DNA of 64,000 nt, taken from Desmonostoc muscorum LEGE 12446 (GTDB lineage Bacteria; Cyanobacteriota; Cyanobacteriia; Cyanobacteriales; Nostocaceae). The DNA is taken from contig NZ_JADEXS020000001.1 in assembly GCF_015207005.2 (NCBI RefSeq), positions 5,913,001-5,977,000 of the forward strand, in the 5' to 3' direction. Of this stretch, positions 46,020-57,000 are shown in pieces. A program made the position numbers and the translations under genes. Numbering within the stretch: the first letter of the stretch is position 1; each line of letters opens with the position of its first letter. The notes beneath the pieces were generated by a model that saw only the letters and a list, made by a program, of their open reading frames with translations, was not told the DNA's origin and did no database searches.

Positions 46020-47975
46020 ATGAATATAGCACACAATGTAGAGCGTGGTTGCTCTTTTTTCCCGAACAAACCGGCACTGATTTTTGAAGGAAAGTATTTT
46101 ACTTACAAATATCTAAATGAAATAGTAAATCGTGCTGCTAATGCCTTGAGTGGACTGGGGATTAAGCGAGGAGAACGGGTTGCATTGTTTTTACCTAATA
46201 TTCCCGAATTTATTATTTCTTACTTGGGTATTCAAAAAATTGGTGCAATTGCAGTTTCGATAAATATTAGTCTACAAAAAGATGAAGTTAAATTTATTCT
46301 TGATGATTGTCAAGCCACAGCACTGATTACAACTCCACAGCTTTCTGAGAAGGTTTCCCAAGCAGATTTACCATACTTACAACATCTTTTAATTACTGAA
46401 GGTAATAATAGTGCAGGCATTTCTCTGGATGAATTAATGGTGAAGGCTTCATCTGAGGCTCGTGCTGTGATGATGGAACGGGATGAGGCGGCAGCTATTC
46501 TTTATACTTCTGGAACGACGGGTTTTCCCAAGGGCGCGACTCTTTCCCACGGCAATGTGATTTCTAATATGTATTCGATGAATCACAATTGTCCAATGAG
46601 TTACAAAGATAATGTTTTGTTATTTTTGCCAATGTTTCATTGTTTTGGGCAAAATGCGATCTTCAATAGTGCTTTAAATGCCTGCGCCACGATTGTACTG
46701 TATCGCTCTTTTGAACCAGAAACTATTATTAATTCTGTGGCTGAGTATGATATTACAATGTTTTTCGGCGTACCAACAACTTTTATTTTGTTGTTGGAGA
46801 AGGCATCTAAAACTGATTTAACTGCACGTTATTACTTTTCTGCGGCGGCTGGTTTACCTGTAGAGATTGCTAAACAATGGCAAGAAAAGTTTGGTAAAGT
46901 CATTCATCAAGGATATGGTTTGACGGAAACATCACCTTTAGCTAGTTACAATCATCATCTCAAGCATAAACTCGGTTCAATTGGTACGCCAATTGAAAAC
47001 GTGGAAATGAAGATTGTTAATACTGAAGATGGTAGTGAAGTTGCACTGGGCGAGTTGGGTGAAATCGCAATTCGCGGCGTAAATGTAATGCTGGGTTACT
47101 GGAATCGTCCATCGGAAACGGCTAAAGCTATTAAAAATGGATGGTTTCATACAGGCGATATCGGCCAAATTGATGAGTTGGGTTACTTCTACATTGTTGA
47201 CCGTCTAAAGGATATGATTAATTCTGGCGGGTTGAAGGTTTATCCCGCTGAAGTGGAAAATGTAATTTATCAACATCCATCTGTGGCGGAGGTGGCTGTC
47301 TACGGTGTTCCTAATAAGTTGATGGGGGAACAAGTACGGGCTTGTATTGTACTTAAGCCTGATGAAGTAGTTACTGAAGAGGAAATTATTGTTTTCACTC
47401 AGCAACGAATGGCGCAGTATAAAGTCCCCAGTTCTGTAGAATTTGTTGCTTCAATACCGAAGAGTCCTACAGGTAAAATACTGAAACGATTGTTGCGGGA
47501 AGAAAATTTTTCTTCTCCAGTAAAAGTTGGGGAAAGTCAGGATTTACCGAGGAACAATGTAATTAAAGTCATTGCGACGCCAGAAAGCCAAACTGTTAAA
47601 CCACAAGCAAGTTTTGAGAAAGTTGCTAATTGGATAATTGATTGGATGGCAAGAAAGTTGACACTATCTGTTGAGAAAATTAGCCGGAATAAATCTTTTG
47701 CTGATTATGGTTTGGATTCGATAAGAGCGGTAAAGTTAGCTGAAGATTTGAGTAATTGGTTGCAATGCGAAATTTTACCGACTATCACTTGGAATTTTCC
47801 CACGGTTGATTCTTTAGCGCGTCATTTGGCGAGTGAAGATGTTTTGCAACCGAATCAACAAGTTGATGCAAAAACGCTTTTGAATGAAGAATACACTGGT
47901 TTTGAAGGATTAAATGATGCGGAATTAGCTGAGTTACTTACTCAAGAAATTGCAGCGATACAACTGAGAAAATAA
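46020..47975 (+). CDS. Acyl-AMP ligase fused to an acyl carrier protein (starter loading)
   Basis: A 651-residue two-part protein. Residues 1-500 are an ANL-family adenylating enzyme (P-loop ILYTSGTTGFPKGATLSH, GYGLTETSP, the hinge region YFYIVDRLKDMINSGG, and the catalytic Lys in SPTGKILKR). Residues 530-620 are a carrier domain with the phosphopantetheine Ser567 (YGLDSIRAVKL). A C-terminal acidic tail (about 30 residues) may be a docking element. After PAL, it should activate cinnamate and load it in cis on its own carrier for the first PKS. The aryl specificity is inferred from the neighbour, not from a residue code. Confidence 0.88.
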   Translation: MNIAHNVERGCSFFPNKPALIFEGKYFTYKYLNEIVNRAANALSGLGIKRGERVALFLPNIPEFIISYLGIQKIGAIAVSINISLQKDEVKFILDDCQATALITTPQLSEKVSQADLPYLQHLLITEGNNSAGISLDELMVKASSEARAVMMERDEAAAILYTSGTTGFPKGATLSHGNVISNMYSMNHNCPMSYKDNVLLFLPMFHCFGQNAIFNSALNACATIVLYRSFEPETIINSVAEYDITMFFGVPTTFILLLEKASKTDLTARYYFSAAAGLPVEIAKQWQEKFGKVIHQGYGLTETSPLASYNHHLKHKLGSIGTPIENVEMKIVNTEDGSEVALGELGEIAIRGVNVMLGYWNRPSETAKAIKNGWFHTGDIGQIDELGYFYIVDRLKDMINSGGLKVYPAEVENVIYQHPSVAEVAVYGVPNKLMGEQVRACIVLKPDEVVTEEEIIVFTQQRMAQYKVPSSVEFVASIPKSPTGKILKRLLREENFSSPVKVGESQDLPRNNVIKVIATPESQTVKPQASFEKVANWIIDWMARKLTLSVEKISRNKSFADYGLDSIRAVKLAEDLSNWLQCEILPTITWNFPTVDSLARHLASEDVLQPNQQVDAKTLLNEEYTGFEGLNDAELAELLTQEIAAIQLRK

Positions 47976-47988
47976 TTCCTAATTTGAC

Positions 47989-48090
47989 AAATAAAAAAAT
48001 ATCCAATTAACTCTTGTGGGGTGGGCGATACGAAAGCCCAGTCCATAGGGCGGGCAAGATGCCCACCCCACAAATTGATTTCTTGGAGTT
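47989..48090. repeat. MITE-like inverted repeat, family A (copy 2), between the ligase and PKS1
   Basis: Begins AATAAAAAAATATCCAA; arms CTTGTGGGGTGGGC and GCCCACCCCACAA. Same family as 8595-8690. The remaining gap to 48284 has AAAGTACGCAAAG repeats and no gene. Confidence 0.8.
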
Positions 48091-48284
48091 TCCTAAGATG
48101 GGTTTATTGCATTGGTTCTGAGGGTTTTAAGGAACGAACCGCAAAGTACGCAAAGTACGCAAAGAAAGAGGAAGAAGAAAAGAAGTTGAAGAGTTGATTT
48201 ACTCGGCAAAATTAATCCGATAGATCAGTTGCCTGGGTTTTGAGAAAAGCATTTGTAATATTATTTTGGGGAATTGGGATAAAA

Positions 48285-51200
48285 ATGAGTAACGCACAAC
48301 ATACAAATTATCGTCCGTTGTTAGAGAAGGCATTACTGGAAATAAGAAATATGCGTTCTGTTGTCAATAATATGGAACAGGCGCAGAGGGAACCAATTGC
48401 AATTGTTGGTATGGGATGTCGCTTTCCTGGTGGTGCTGATAATCCAGATGCTTACTGGCATTTGTTACATAACGGAATTGATGCTATTAGAGAAATTCCT
48501 TCTCAACGCTGGGATGTGGATGAATATTATAATTCAGATCCCGAAGTTCCGGGGAAGATGTATGCTAAATACGGCGGATTTTTGGATGAAGTAGATAAAT
48601 TTGATGCCCAATTTTTTGGGATTTCTCCTAGAGAAGCTGTAAATTTAGATCCTCAACAGCGGTTACTTTTAGAAGTTAGCTGGGAAGCTTTGGAACATGC
48701 AGGAATCGCCGCAGATAAGTTAAAAGGTAGTTCTACGGGGGTATTTGTCGGGCTTTGCATGGATGACTATTCTCAGTTGGGTTTCAACTGTGGCGATCGC
48801 ACTCAAATTGATGCTTACAATACCTTGAGTATTCTCAGAAGTATGGCTGCGGGGCGTTTGGCTTATACTTTGGGTTTGCAAGGTTCTACAATGCAGTTGG
48901 ATACGGCTTGTTCGTCTTCGCTGTTGGCGGTGCATTTGGCTTGTCAAAGTCTGCGTACCGGGGAATGCAATATGGCTTTGGCGGGTGGGGTAAATTTAAT
49001 TCTTTCGCCGGAAGCAAGTATTGGTTTGTCTAAGTTAAAGGCGTTGTCTGTTGACGGGCGCTGTAAAACTTTTGATGCGGGGGCTGATGGTTATGGTAGG
49101 GGCGAAGGTTGCGGAGTTGTTGTACTCAAGCGTTTATCTGATGCGATCGCCAGCAACGATAACATATTCGCTGTGATTCGCGGTTCGGCTGCTAATCATG
49201 ATGGTGCTAGCAATGGTTTAACTGCTCCCAACGGTTCCGCACAAGAAGCATTATTACGTAAGGCGTTGGAAAATGCCCGCGTCGAACCCGATCAAATTCA
49301 ATATGTGGAAGCACACGGTACGGGTACCAGTTTGGGCGATCCAATTGAAGTTATCGCTTTGGGAAATGTACTGGGTGAGGGGCGAAACAAAGATAATCCT
49401 TTAGCCATCGGTTCGGTAAAAACTCAGTTGGGACATTTGGAATCAGCCGCCGGGGTGGCTGGTTTAATTAAGGTGGTGTTAGGTTTGCAACATGGTGAAA
49501 TTCCTCCCCACTTACATTTTAATCAACCCAATCCTTACATCCTTTGGGACAAACTTCCTGTAGTTGTTCCCACTCAACCAACTAAATGGGATTCTCCCCA
49601 ACGTTTGGCGGGAATGAGTTCTTTTGGGATGAGTGGTACTAACGTACATTTGATTTTAGAATCGGCACCGGAAATTCAACCCAAAGCCAAACCGGAAAGC
49701 GATCGCCCGTGGCATTTATTGAGTTTATCAGCCAAAACTGAAGCAGCATTAGTTACTCTCGTCAAGGATTATCAAAGCTTTTTATCATCTCACCCCGAAG
49801 CTGCTTTGACAGATATTTGTTTTACAGCTAACACGGGGCGATCGCATTTTGAACATCGGCTGGCTTTTGTCGCAGAATCCACTGCCGATTTACAGCAGCA
49901 ATTGAGCAATTTTATTAACAATAAGTCTGCGGAAATTACTGTTCAAGGTGAGCAAGAAGCAAATCAAAAAATTGCCTTTTTGTTTACTGGACAAGGTTCT
50001 CAGTATGTGGGGATGGGAAGGGAACTCTACGCAACCCAACCGCTGTTTCGGCAAATTATTAATCGATGTGATGAAATTTTACGCCCTTACTTAGAACAGC
50101 CTTTACTGTCGGTACTTTATGGCGATCGCACCAGTTTATTACAAGATACCGCCTATGCTCAACCGGCTTTATTTGCGATCGAGTATGCTTTAGCTGAATT
50201 ATGGAAGTCTTGGGGTATAGAACCAGATGCACTTTTGGGGCATAGTTTGGGTGAATATGTTGCTGCTTGTGTGGCGGGAGTTTTTAGTCTAGAAGATGGT
50301 TTAAAATTGATTGCCAAACGAGCTAGTTTAATGCAAGCTATGCCGCAAAACGGTGCAATGGTAGGCATTTTTGCCACAGAAGCACAAGTTACCGCAGCCA
50401 TTCAACCATTCACCAATAAAGTTTCAATTGCAGCCATAAATGGTCCCCAAAGTATAGTAATTTCTGGAGAACATCAAGCGGTAGGAATTGTTGTTGCTAA
50501 GTTGCAGGCTGAAGGTATCAGTAGCCTAAAATTAAATGTTTCTCATGCCTTCCATTCGGCTTTGATGGAACCAATGTTAGCGGATTTTCAGAAAGTATTA
50601 TCTGAAGTCAGCTTTACATCGCCCAAGATAAATTTAATTTCTAATGTTACCGGAAAATTAGTTACCAGCGAGTTACAAAATCCTGAATACTGGTTAGAAC
50701 ATCTGCGGGGAACAGTAAAATTTGCACCTGGAATGAAAACTCTTGCAGAACAGGGTTATCGAGTATTTTTGGAAGTCGGCCCCCAATCTACATTATTAGA
50801 AATGGGACGTAAATGTGTAGATACAAATGTGGAAATGTGGCTTCCTAGTTTGCATCAACAACAGTCGAATTGGCAACAGATAGTATCAAGTTTGGCACAA
50901 TTATATAGCAGTGGAAAAACGATAAACTGGTTTGGTTTTGACCAAGATTATTATCGTCAGCGATTGGTATTACCAACTTATCCATTTCAACGTCAGCGTT
51001 ATTGGGTTAACACATCTAAGATAAATATTCGTCAACAACCTGCTTTGACGCAAACTAATACGGTGTTAGGTAAAAGGTTGAGATTGCCATTTTCTCCAGA
51101 AACTCGTTTTGAAGTAGAACTCACTCCCAATTCACCTGCTTATTTAAGTGACCACAAACTGTATGGAAAAGCAATATTTCCGGCTGCATCCTATGTTTCG

Positions 51201-53864
51201 ATGATTTTATCGGCTGTTAAGGAAACTTTGCCCAATGAATCTTGTGTAATTGAGAATTTATTACTTTCACATCCTTTGATTTGCGATGATGATGGTATTA
51301 AGACGGTGCAATTGGTTTTGACGCCGGAATCAAATCAAGAGACAAAATTGCAACTGATTAGTCTGCAAAATCAAGCAGATGAAAATGATATTCAAGCTTG
51401 GCAATCCCACGCAACGGGAAAACTTAATCTGTTGATTACAGAAGCAAATTCTGTAAATATCTCGGTAAGTATTGAAACATTGAAAAAGCGATGCCATCAA
51501 ATTTTATCGGGGACACACTTTTACTCAACATTCCAAGAAAATGGCTACGGCTGGGGAAATTCATTTCAATGGATTGACACAATTTGGTATAGAGAAAACG
51601 AAGCTTTATGTCAAATTAAACTACCTCAATTACCAGACGAAATTGATAATTATCAACTTTATCCCGGCTTAATTGATTCTTGCTTGCAGGTACTTAATTG
51701 TTGGGAACTAGGCAAATCAGCCCAAGATGAGTACATGTATGTTCCCTTTAACATTGCCAAATTTAAATTTTACCGTCGCCCTGATTCTGACGCTAAACTA
51801 TGGTGTCACGCTCAAAAACAAGAATCTGATGATAATAGTTTGGTTGGTAATATTGGTTTGTGCGACGAATCCGGACGTTTAATTGCTGAAATTATTGGTT
51901 TTGAAGCGAGAAAAGCTCGTCGTGAAACCATTTTGCAAAGCATGACAAATGATTTGGGTAATTGGTTGTATGAAGTTGCTTGGATAAATAAGGCGGTTGA
52001 GAAGAACCAACAAGAAAAGGGTAATTGGCTGATATTCGCTCAAGAAACAGGAATAGGCGCTCAACTTGCAAGATTATTACAGCAAAACGGTGAAGGTTGT
52101 GTGTTAGTTGCTCCCGGTGGGGAATATAAAGCTTCCGAGAAACAGTATTACATTAACCCCAAAAATCCCCAACACTTTCAACGATTGCTTGAGGAAAGTT
52201 TAGCAAATAATCAAACTGCTGTTCATGGAGTTGTATATTTATGGGGATTAGATGAGACTTTTGAAATAAATAACCAAGTTAGTAATTGCGGTAGCGTTTT
52301 GTATCTAGTTCAAGCTTTGGCTAAAGCTGAATTATCTAAATACCCCCGATTGTATTTGATTACAAAAGGAACTCAAGCAACAGCAGCATCTGACAAATTA
52401 CAATTAACCGGGGCTGCGTTGTGGGGACTGGGTAAGGTAATAGCTTTAGAACATCCAGAACTATTATGTACTCGCTTGGATTTAGATGCAGCAAGCAATA
52501 TTAATCCAGTTGAAGAATTGTGCGAACAACTATTATTTTCAGACACAGAAGATGAAATTGCTCTGCGTCAAGGAGTTCGTAAAGTTGCTCGGTTAGTACG
52601 GCGCAATCATCAACCTGCTGCTGCAAAACAGTTGAAGTTTAATTCCGAAAGCAGCTATTTAATTACCGGCGGTTTGGGAGCTTTAGGACTTGTAGTTGCT
52701 CGGTGGATGGTTGAAGGGGGCGCACGAAATTTAGTTTTAACTACTAGAAAAGGAATTAGCAACGACACGCGAGAAGCAATCATAGAACTAGAACAAGCCG
52801 GGGCGAAAGTACTGGTTGTGAAAGCAGATGTTTCTCAACCGGAAGATGTAGCTGGAATTTTAGCCAAAATCAAAGTTTCTTATCCACCTTTGCGAGGGAT
52901 TATTCATGCTGCTGGTGTTTTAGATGATGGGTTACTGTTAAAGCAAACTTGGCAAAGCTTTGAGCAAGTTATGGCTGCTAAAGTAACGGGAAGTTGGAAT
53001 TTGCATGAATTAACTCAAGACATACCTCTAGACTTCTTTGTTTGTTTCTCTTCAGTAGCTTCTTTATTAGGTTCGCCAACTCAAGGAAATTATGCGGCGG
53101 CGAATGCTTTTATGGATACTTTAGTTAATTATCGCCGGAGTCAAAGTTTACCAGGTTTAAGCATTAACTGGGGTGCTTGGGGTGAAGTGGGAATGGCTGC
53201 TCAATTGGATATTCGCCACCAACAACGAATGTTAGAAAGTGGTTTTGCAACAATTGCACCACAACAAGGGTTACAAGTTTTAGGAGATTTATTAACCCAG
53301 GATGTGACTCAAGTAGGAGTTACGCCCATTAATTGGACGAAGTTTTTACAACAATTTTCATCTGGGAAAGAACCGCCTTTAGTTAGTAATTTTGTTACTC
53401 AAACCCCAGGAGTAGAAAAAGAATCATCAACGGAGGATTTAGAGCTTTTACGTCAACTCCAGGAAACCATTGTTAGCGAACGCGAAAACTTATTGATTGC
53501 TCGGATTCAAGATAAGGTTGTCAAGGTTCTTCAGTTTGATTCTTCTTTTCGTCCAAATCCGCGCACGGGATTCTTCGATATGGGAATGGATTCTCTGATG
53601 TCTGTGGAATTAAAAAATCAGTTGGAGAAATTGGTGGGAAGCTCGTTACCTTCAACTTTGACGTTTGAATATTCAACTATTGAAGCTCTGGCGCGGTATT
53701 TACTTGAGAAAGTAATTAGTTTGGATGATGTGGAAAATTCTGGAATAGAAGTGCAATTGGAAGTTGAATCCGTGGCGGATCTTGTTGATGATGTTATGCA
53801 ACTTTCGGAAATGCAATTGTCCATGTTGGTGGATAGAGAATTGGAGGAGTTATTGAGAGTTTAG
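48285..53864 (+). CDS. Type I polyketide synthase module KS-AT-DH-KR-ACP (PKS1)
   Basis: About 1859 residues from the ATG at 48285; the TTG at 48240 is rejected. Domains: N-terminal helix (docking-like, 1-35); KS with Cys209 (DTACSSSL) and His in EAHGTGT and QLGHLESAAG; AT with Ser654 (GHSLGEYVA) and the HAFH motif typical of malonyl-CoA; DH with the H-x3-G-x4-P motif at His957 (DHKLYGKAIFP) and the second Asp in YPGLIDSCLQ; KR with GGLGALG and an LDD motif (GVLDDGLL, B-type); ACP with Ser1770 (GMDSLMSVE). C-terminal helices follow. No ER or methyltransferase. It should add one malonate and reduce to an enoyl, extending a cinnamoyl starter to a 5-phenylpenta-2,4-dienoyl thioester. Confidence 0.92.
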   Translation: MSNAQHTNYRPLLEKALLEIRNMRSVVNNMEQAQREPIAIVGMGCRFPGGADNPDAYWHLLHNGIDAIREIPSQRWDVDEYYNSDPEVPGKMYAKYGGFLDEVDKFDAQFFGISPREAVNLDPQQRLLLEVSWEALEHAGIAADKLKGSSTGVFVGLCMDDYSQLGFNCGDRTQIDAYNTLSILRSMAAGRLAYTLGLQGSTMQLDTACSSSLLAVHLACQSLRTGECNMALAGGVNLILSPEASIGLSKLKALSVDGRCKTFDAGADGYGRGEGCGVVVLKRLSDAIASNDNIFAVIRGSAANHDGASNGLTAPNGSAQEALLRKALENARVEPDQIQYVEAHGTGTSLGDPIEVIALGNVLGEGRNKDNPLAIGSVKTQLGHLESAAGVAGLIKVVLGLQHGEIPPHLHFNQPNPYILWDKLPVVVPTQPTKWDSPQRLAGMSSFGMSGTNVHLILESAPEIQPKAKPESDRPWHLLSLSAKTEAALVTLVKDYQSFLSSHPEAALTDICFTANTGRSHFEHRLAFVAESTADLQQQLSNFINNKSAEITVQGEQEANQKIAFLFTGQGSQYVGMGRELYATQPLFRQIINRCDEILRPYLEQPLLSVLYGDRTSLLQDTAYAQPALFAIEYALAELWKSWGIEPDALLGHSLGEYVAACVAGVFSLEDGLKLIAKRASLMQAMPQNGAMVGIFATEAQVTAAIQPFTNKVSIAAINGPQSIVISGEHQAVGIVVAKLQAEGISSLKLNVSHAFHSALMEPMLADFQKVLSEVSFTSPKINLISNVTGKLVTSELQNPEYWLEHLRGTVKFAPGMKTLAEQGYRVFLEVGPQSTLLEMGRKCVDTNVEMWLPSLHQQQSNWQQIVSSLAQLYSSGKTINWFGFDQDYYRQRLVLPTYPFQRQRYWVNTSKINIRQQPALTQTNTVLGKRLRLPFSPETRFEVELTPNSPAYLSDHKLYGKAIFPAASYVSMILSAVKETLPNESCVIENLLLSHPLICDDDGIKTVQLVLTPESNQETKLQLISLQNQADENDIQAWQSHATGKLNLLITEANSVNISVSIETLKKRCHQILSGTHFYSTFQENGYGWGNSFQWIDTIWYRENEALCQIKLPQLPDEIDNYQLYPGLIDSCLQVLNCWELGKSAQDEYMYVPFNIAKFKFYRRPDSDAKLWCHAQKQESDDNSLVGNIGLCDESGRLIAEIIGFEARKARRETILQSMTNDLGNWLYEVAWINKAVEKNQQEKGNWLIFAQETGIGAQLARLLQQNGEGCVLVAPGGEYKASEKQYYINPKNPQHFQRLLEESLANNQTAVHGVVYLWGLDETFEINNQVSNCGSVLYLVQALAKAELSKYPRLYLITKGTQATAASDKLQLTGAALWGLGKVIALEHPELLCTRLDLDAASNINPVEELCEQLLFSDTEDEIALRQGVRKVARLVRRNHQPAAAKQLKFNSESSYLITGGLGALGLVVARWMVEGGARNLVLTTRKGISNDTREAIIELEQAGAKVLVVKADVSQPEDVAGILAKIKVSYPPLRGIIHAAGVLDDGLLLKQTWQSFEQVMAAKVTGSWNLHELTQDIPLDFFVCFSSVASLLGSPTQGNYAAANAFMDTLVNYRRSQSLPGLSINWGAWGEVGMAAQLDIRHQQRMLESGFATIAPQQGLQVLGDLLTQDVTQVGVTPINWTKFLQQFSSGKEPPLVSNFVTQTPGVEKESSTEDLELLRQLQETIVSERENLLIARIQDKVVKVLQFDSSFRPNPRTGFFDMGMDSLMSVELKNQLEKLVGSSLPSTLTFEYSTIEALARYLLEKVISLDDVENSGIEVQLEVESVADLVDDVMQLSEMQLSMLVDRELEELLRV

Positions 53865-53890
53865 TGTTTTGGTTAGGGTGATTGGCGATC

Positions 53891-53975
53891 GACCTCTTGT
53901 ATCAATATTTTTTGTTTCACGCAGAGGCGCAGAGGCGCAGAGAGGAGAACGCAAGGAAGAGTTTTGCAAGAGGTT
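53891..53975. repeat. MITE-like element, family C (copy 2), between PKS1 and PKS2
   Basis: 85 bp with ends GACCTCTTGTA and TTGCAAGAGGTT, and the CGCAGAGGCGCAGAGG core shared with copy 1 at 28497-28582. It lies in the 166-bp gap of the PKS operon. Confidence 0.85.
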
Positions 53976-54030
53976 TGATGAGAAAAGAGTGTCTGTATTG
54001 TTTTTACCATAGTAAATTTGAGGCTTTCTG

Positions 54031-57000
54031 ATGAATAATACCGCAGATATAAATAAGTTATCTCCCCTGCAACGTGCTGTTATCGCTTTAAAAGAAATGC
54101 GTCTAAAGTTGGATGCACTAGAACGTTCCAAGAATGAACCGATCGCTATTGTTGGGATGAGTTGCAGATTTCCCGGAGGAGCGGATTCTCCTTCACAATT
54201 TTGGGAACTGTTACGCAATGGAGTAGATGCGATCGCTGAAGTTCCTGAAGATAGATGGAATATCGATGAATACTACAGTTCCAACTTGAATCTTTCGGGT
54301 AAAATGTACACCCGCAATGGTGCGTTTATTCAAAATGTAGACCAATTTGACCCCCATTTCTTTGGAATTTCCGCCAAGGAAGCCGCAAGTATGGACCCCC
54401 AACAGCGTCTGTTGCTTGAGCTTGCTTGGGAAGCACTGGAGTATGGCGGACAATCTCCACAAAAGCTGAACGGTTCTAAAACCGGGGTGTTTATGGGGTT
54501 GTTCATGGATGACTATTCCCGATTTAACTTGTATTCTGGCGACCATGACCGTATTGATGGTTACAGCAGTTTAGGTAATGCCCGCAGTGTGGCGGTGGGT
54601 CGGGTAGCTCATTTTTTGGGTTTCCAAGGCCCCGTTATGCAGCTAGATACTGCTTGTTCTTCTTCTTTGTTGGCAGTGCATTTAGCTAGCCACAGTCTAC
54701 GTTCTGGGGAATGCAACATGGCTTTAGCTGGTGGGGTGAATTTGATTTTATCGCCGGAAGCCTCCATCGGTTTAAGTAAAATGCGTGCCTTGGCTCCTGA
54801 TGGACGCTGTAAAACTTTTGACGCGGCTGCTGATGGTTACGGTAGAGGTGAAGGTTGCGGCATTGTTGTACTCAAACGGTTGTCAGATGCGATCGCCAAC
54901 GGCGATAATATCCTGGCTTTGGTTCGCGGTTCAGCTGTCAATCACGATGGTGCTAGCAGCGGTTTAACTGTTCCCAATGGATTGGCTCAAGAAGCATTAA
55001 TTAGTCAAGCGCTGCAAAATGCTTGCGTAGAACCCCTAAAAGTCAGCTATGTAGAAACCCACGGCACCGGTACCGCTTTGGGCGATCCAATCGAAGTGAG
55101 AGCGTTGGGTTCCGTGCTGTGTCAAGGACGTTCTTCGGAAGAACCTTTGTTTATTGGTTCGGTAAAAACTCAAGTTGGCCATTTGGAATCTGCTGCTGGA
55201 ATAGCCAGTTTAATGAAGGTAATTCTGGCTTTGCAAAATCAAGAGATTCCCGGTAATTTACATTTAAAGCAACCCAGTTCTCACATTCAGTGGGATAAAC
55301 TCGCGGTTAAGGTTCCTACTGCACCGACAAAATGGGATTCTCAGGGACAAAGATTGGCTGGTGTGAGTTCTTTTGGTATTAGCGGTACCAACGTCCATTT
55401 AGTTGTAGAAGAAGCGCCGAAAGTCAAATCTTTAGAGCCGCAAACTGAAGAACGTCCCCGGCATTTGCTGTGTTTGTCAGCCCTAACAGAAACAGCCCTG
55501 GTTTCCCTTGCCCAATCCTATCAAACATTTCTAAAATCTCATCCCGCAGCATCTCTAGCAAATATTTGTTTTACAGCCAACACGGGGCGATCGCATTTTA
55601 AATATCGCCTGGCTGTAGTTGCCGAATCGACGGCAGATTTGAGCGAACAATTACAAGGTTTTGCTGTCGGTGATTCTACTGTGAAATTCAGCAGAGGTAA
55701 GGTAGAAAATAACCGTCCAAAAATAGTATTTCTCTTTGCCGGACAAGGTTCTCAATACGTGGGAATGGCACGCCAGCTTTACGAAACTCAGCCGACGTTC
55801 CGTAAAACTTTAGACAGATGTGACGAAATTTTACGTCCTTATCTGCAAAAACCTTTATTATCGGTACTTTATCCAGAATCTAACGCGCCCCAGTTGTTGC
55901 ACGAAACTGCTTATACTCAACCTGCGCTGTTCGCTTTAGAGTACGCTTTGGCGCAATTATGGAAATCTTGGGGAATTGTGCCGGATGCGGTTATCGGTCA
56001 TAGTGTTGGTGAATATGTTGCCGCTTGTGTGGCTGGGGTATTCAGTTTGGAAGATGGGCTAAAATTGATTGCCGAACGAGGAAGACTCATCCAGTCGCTA
56101 CCGCAAGATGGGACGATGGCGGCGGTTTTTGCACCGGAAGCTAAAATAGCATCTCTGTTGCAAAATCACGCAGACAAAGTATCTATTGCTTGCGTTAATG
56201 GACCGAATAATGTTGTGATTTCTGGAGTTAGAGAAACCGTTAGCGAAATACTTGAACAATTAAAATTACAGGGAATCAACGCTCAAGTTTTACAAGTTTC
56301 TCACGCTTTTCATTCGCCTTTAATGGCAAGCATCCTTGATGAATTCGAGCAGATAGCAAATGCGCTAGAGTTTCAAAAACCACGCATTCCTTTTATTTCT
56401 AATGTCACCGGAGAAATTCTTGAGGCGCGACAAGTACCTGATGCAGCTTATTGGCGCCAGCATTTGCGGGGTACGGTAAGATTTTTCACCGGCATGGAGA
56501 CACTTTCTAAACGAGACTACGATATCTTTTTGGAAGTAGGGCCAAGCACAACACTGTTGGGAATGGGTAAAAAATGCTTGCCAGAAAATACCGCGACTTG
56601 GTTACCTTCCCTGAAAAAAGATAGCGATGATTGGATGCAATTGCTCGCTACCGCAGGCGAATTATACGTCCGGGGAACAACAATAGATTGGTCAGCTTTT
56701 GATCGAGATTATCAACGTCAACTCATAGTTTTACCAACTTATCCGTTTCAGCGTCAAAGGTATTGGGTTGAGAAGGTGGTAGAAGTCAGAAGACAGAAGA
56801 TAGAGGAGGCATTACAATCTGCGCCAATTCTCAAGCCAAAATCAGAAAATATTTCCCGTCAAGCTGTAGTACCTCCAGAATGGTTTTATCATTGGCAGTG
56901 GCATTCAGAAAGTTTAATTGAATCCACAGAAATAGCAACGGGAGCGATTTTAATTTTTGGCGATCGCCATCATGTAGGAGAAAGATTTTCCGAGCTACTT

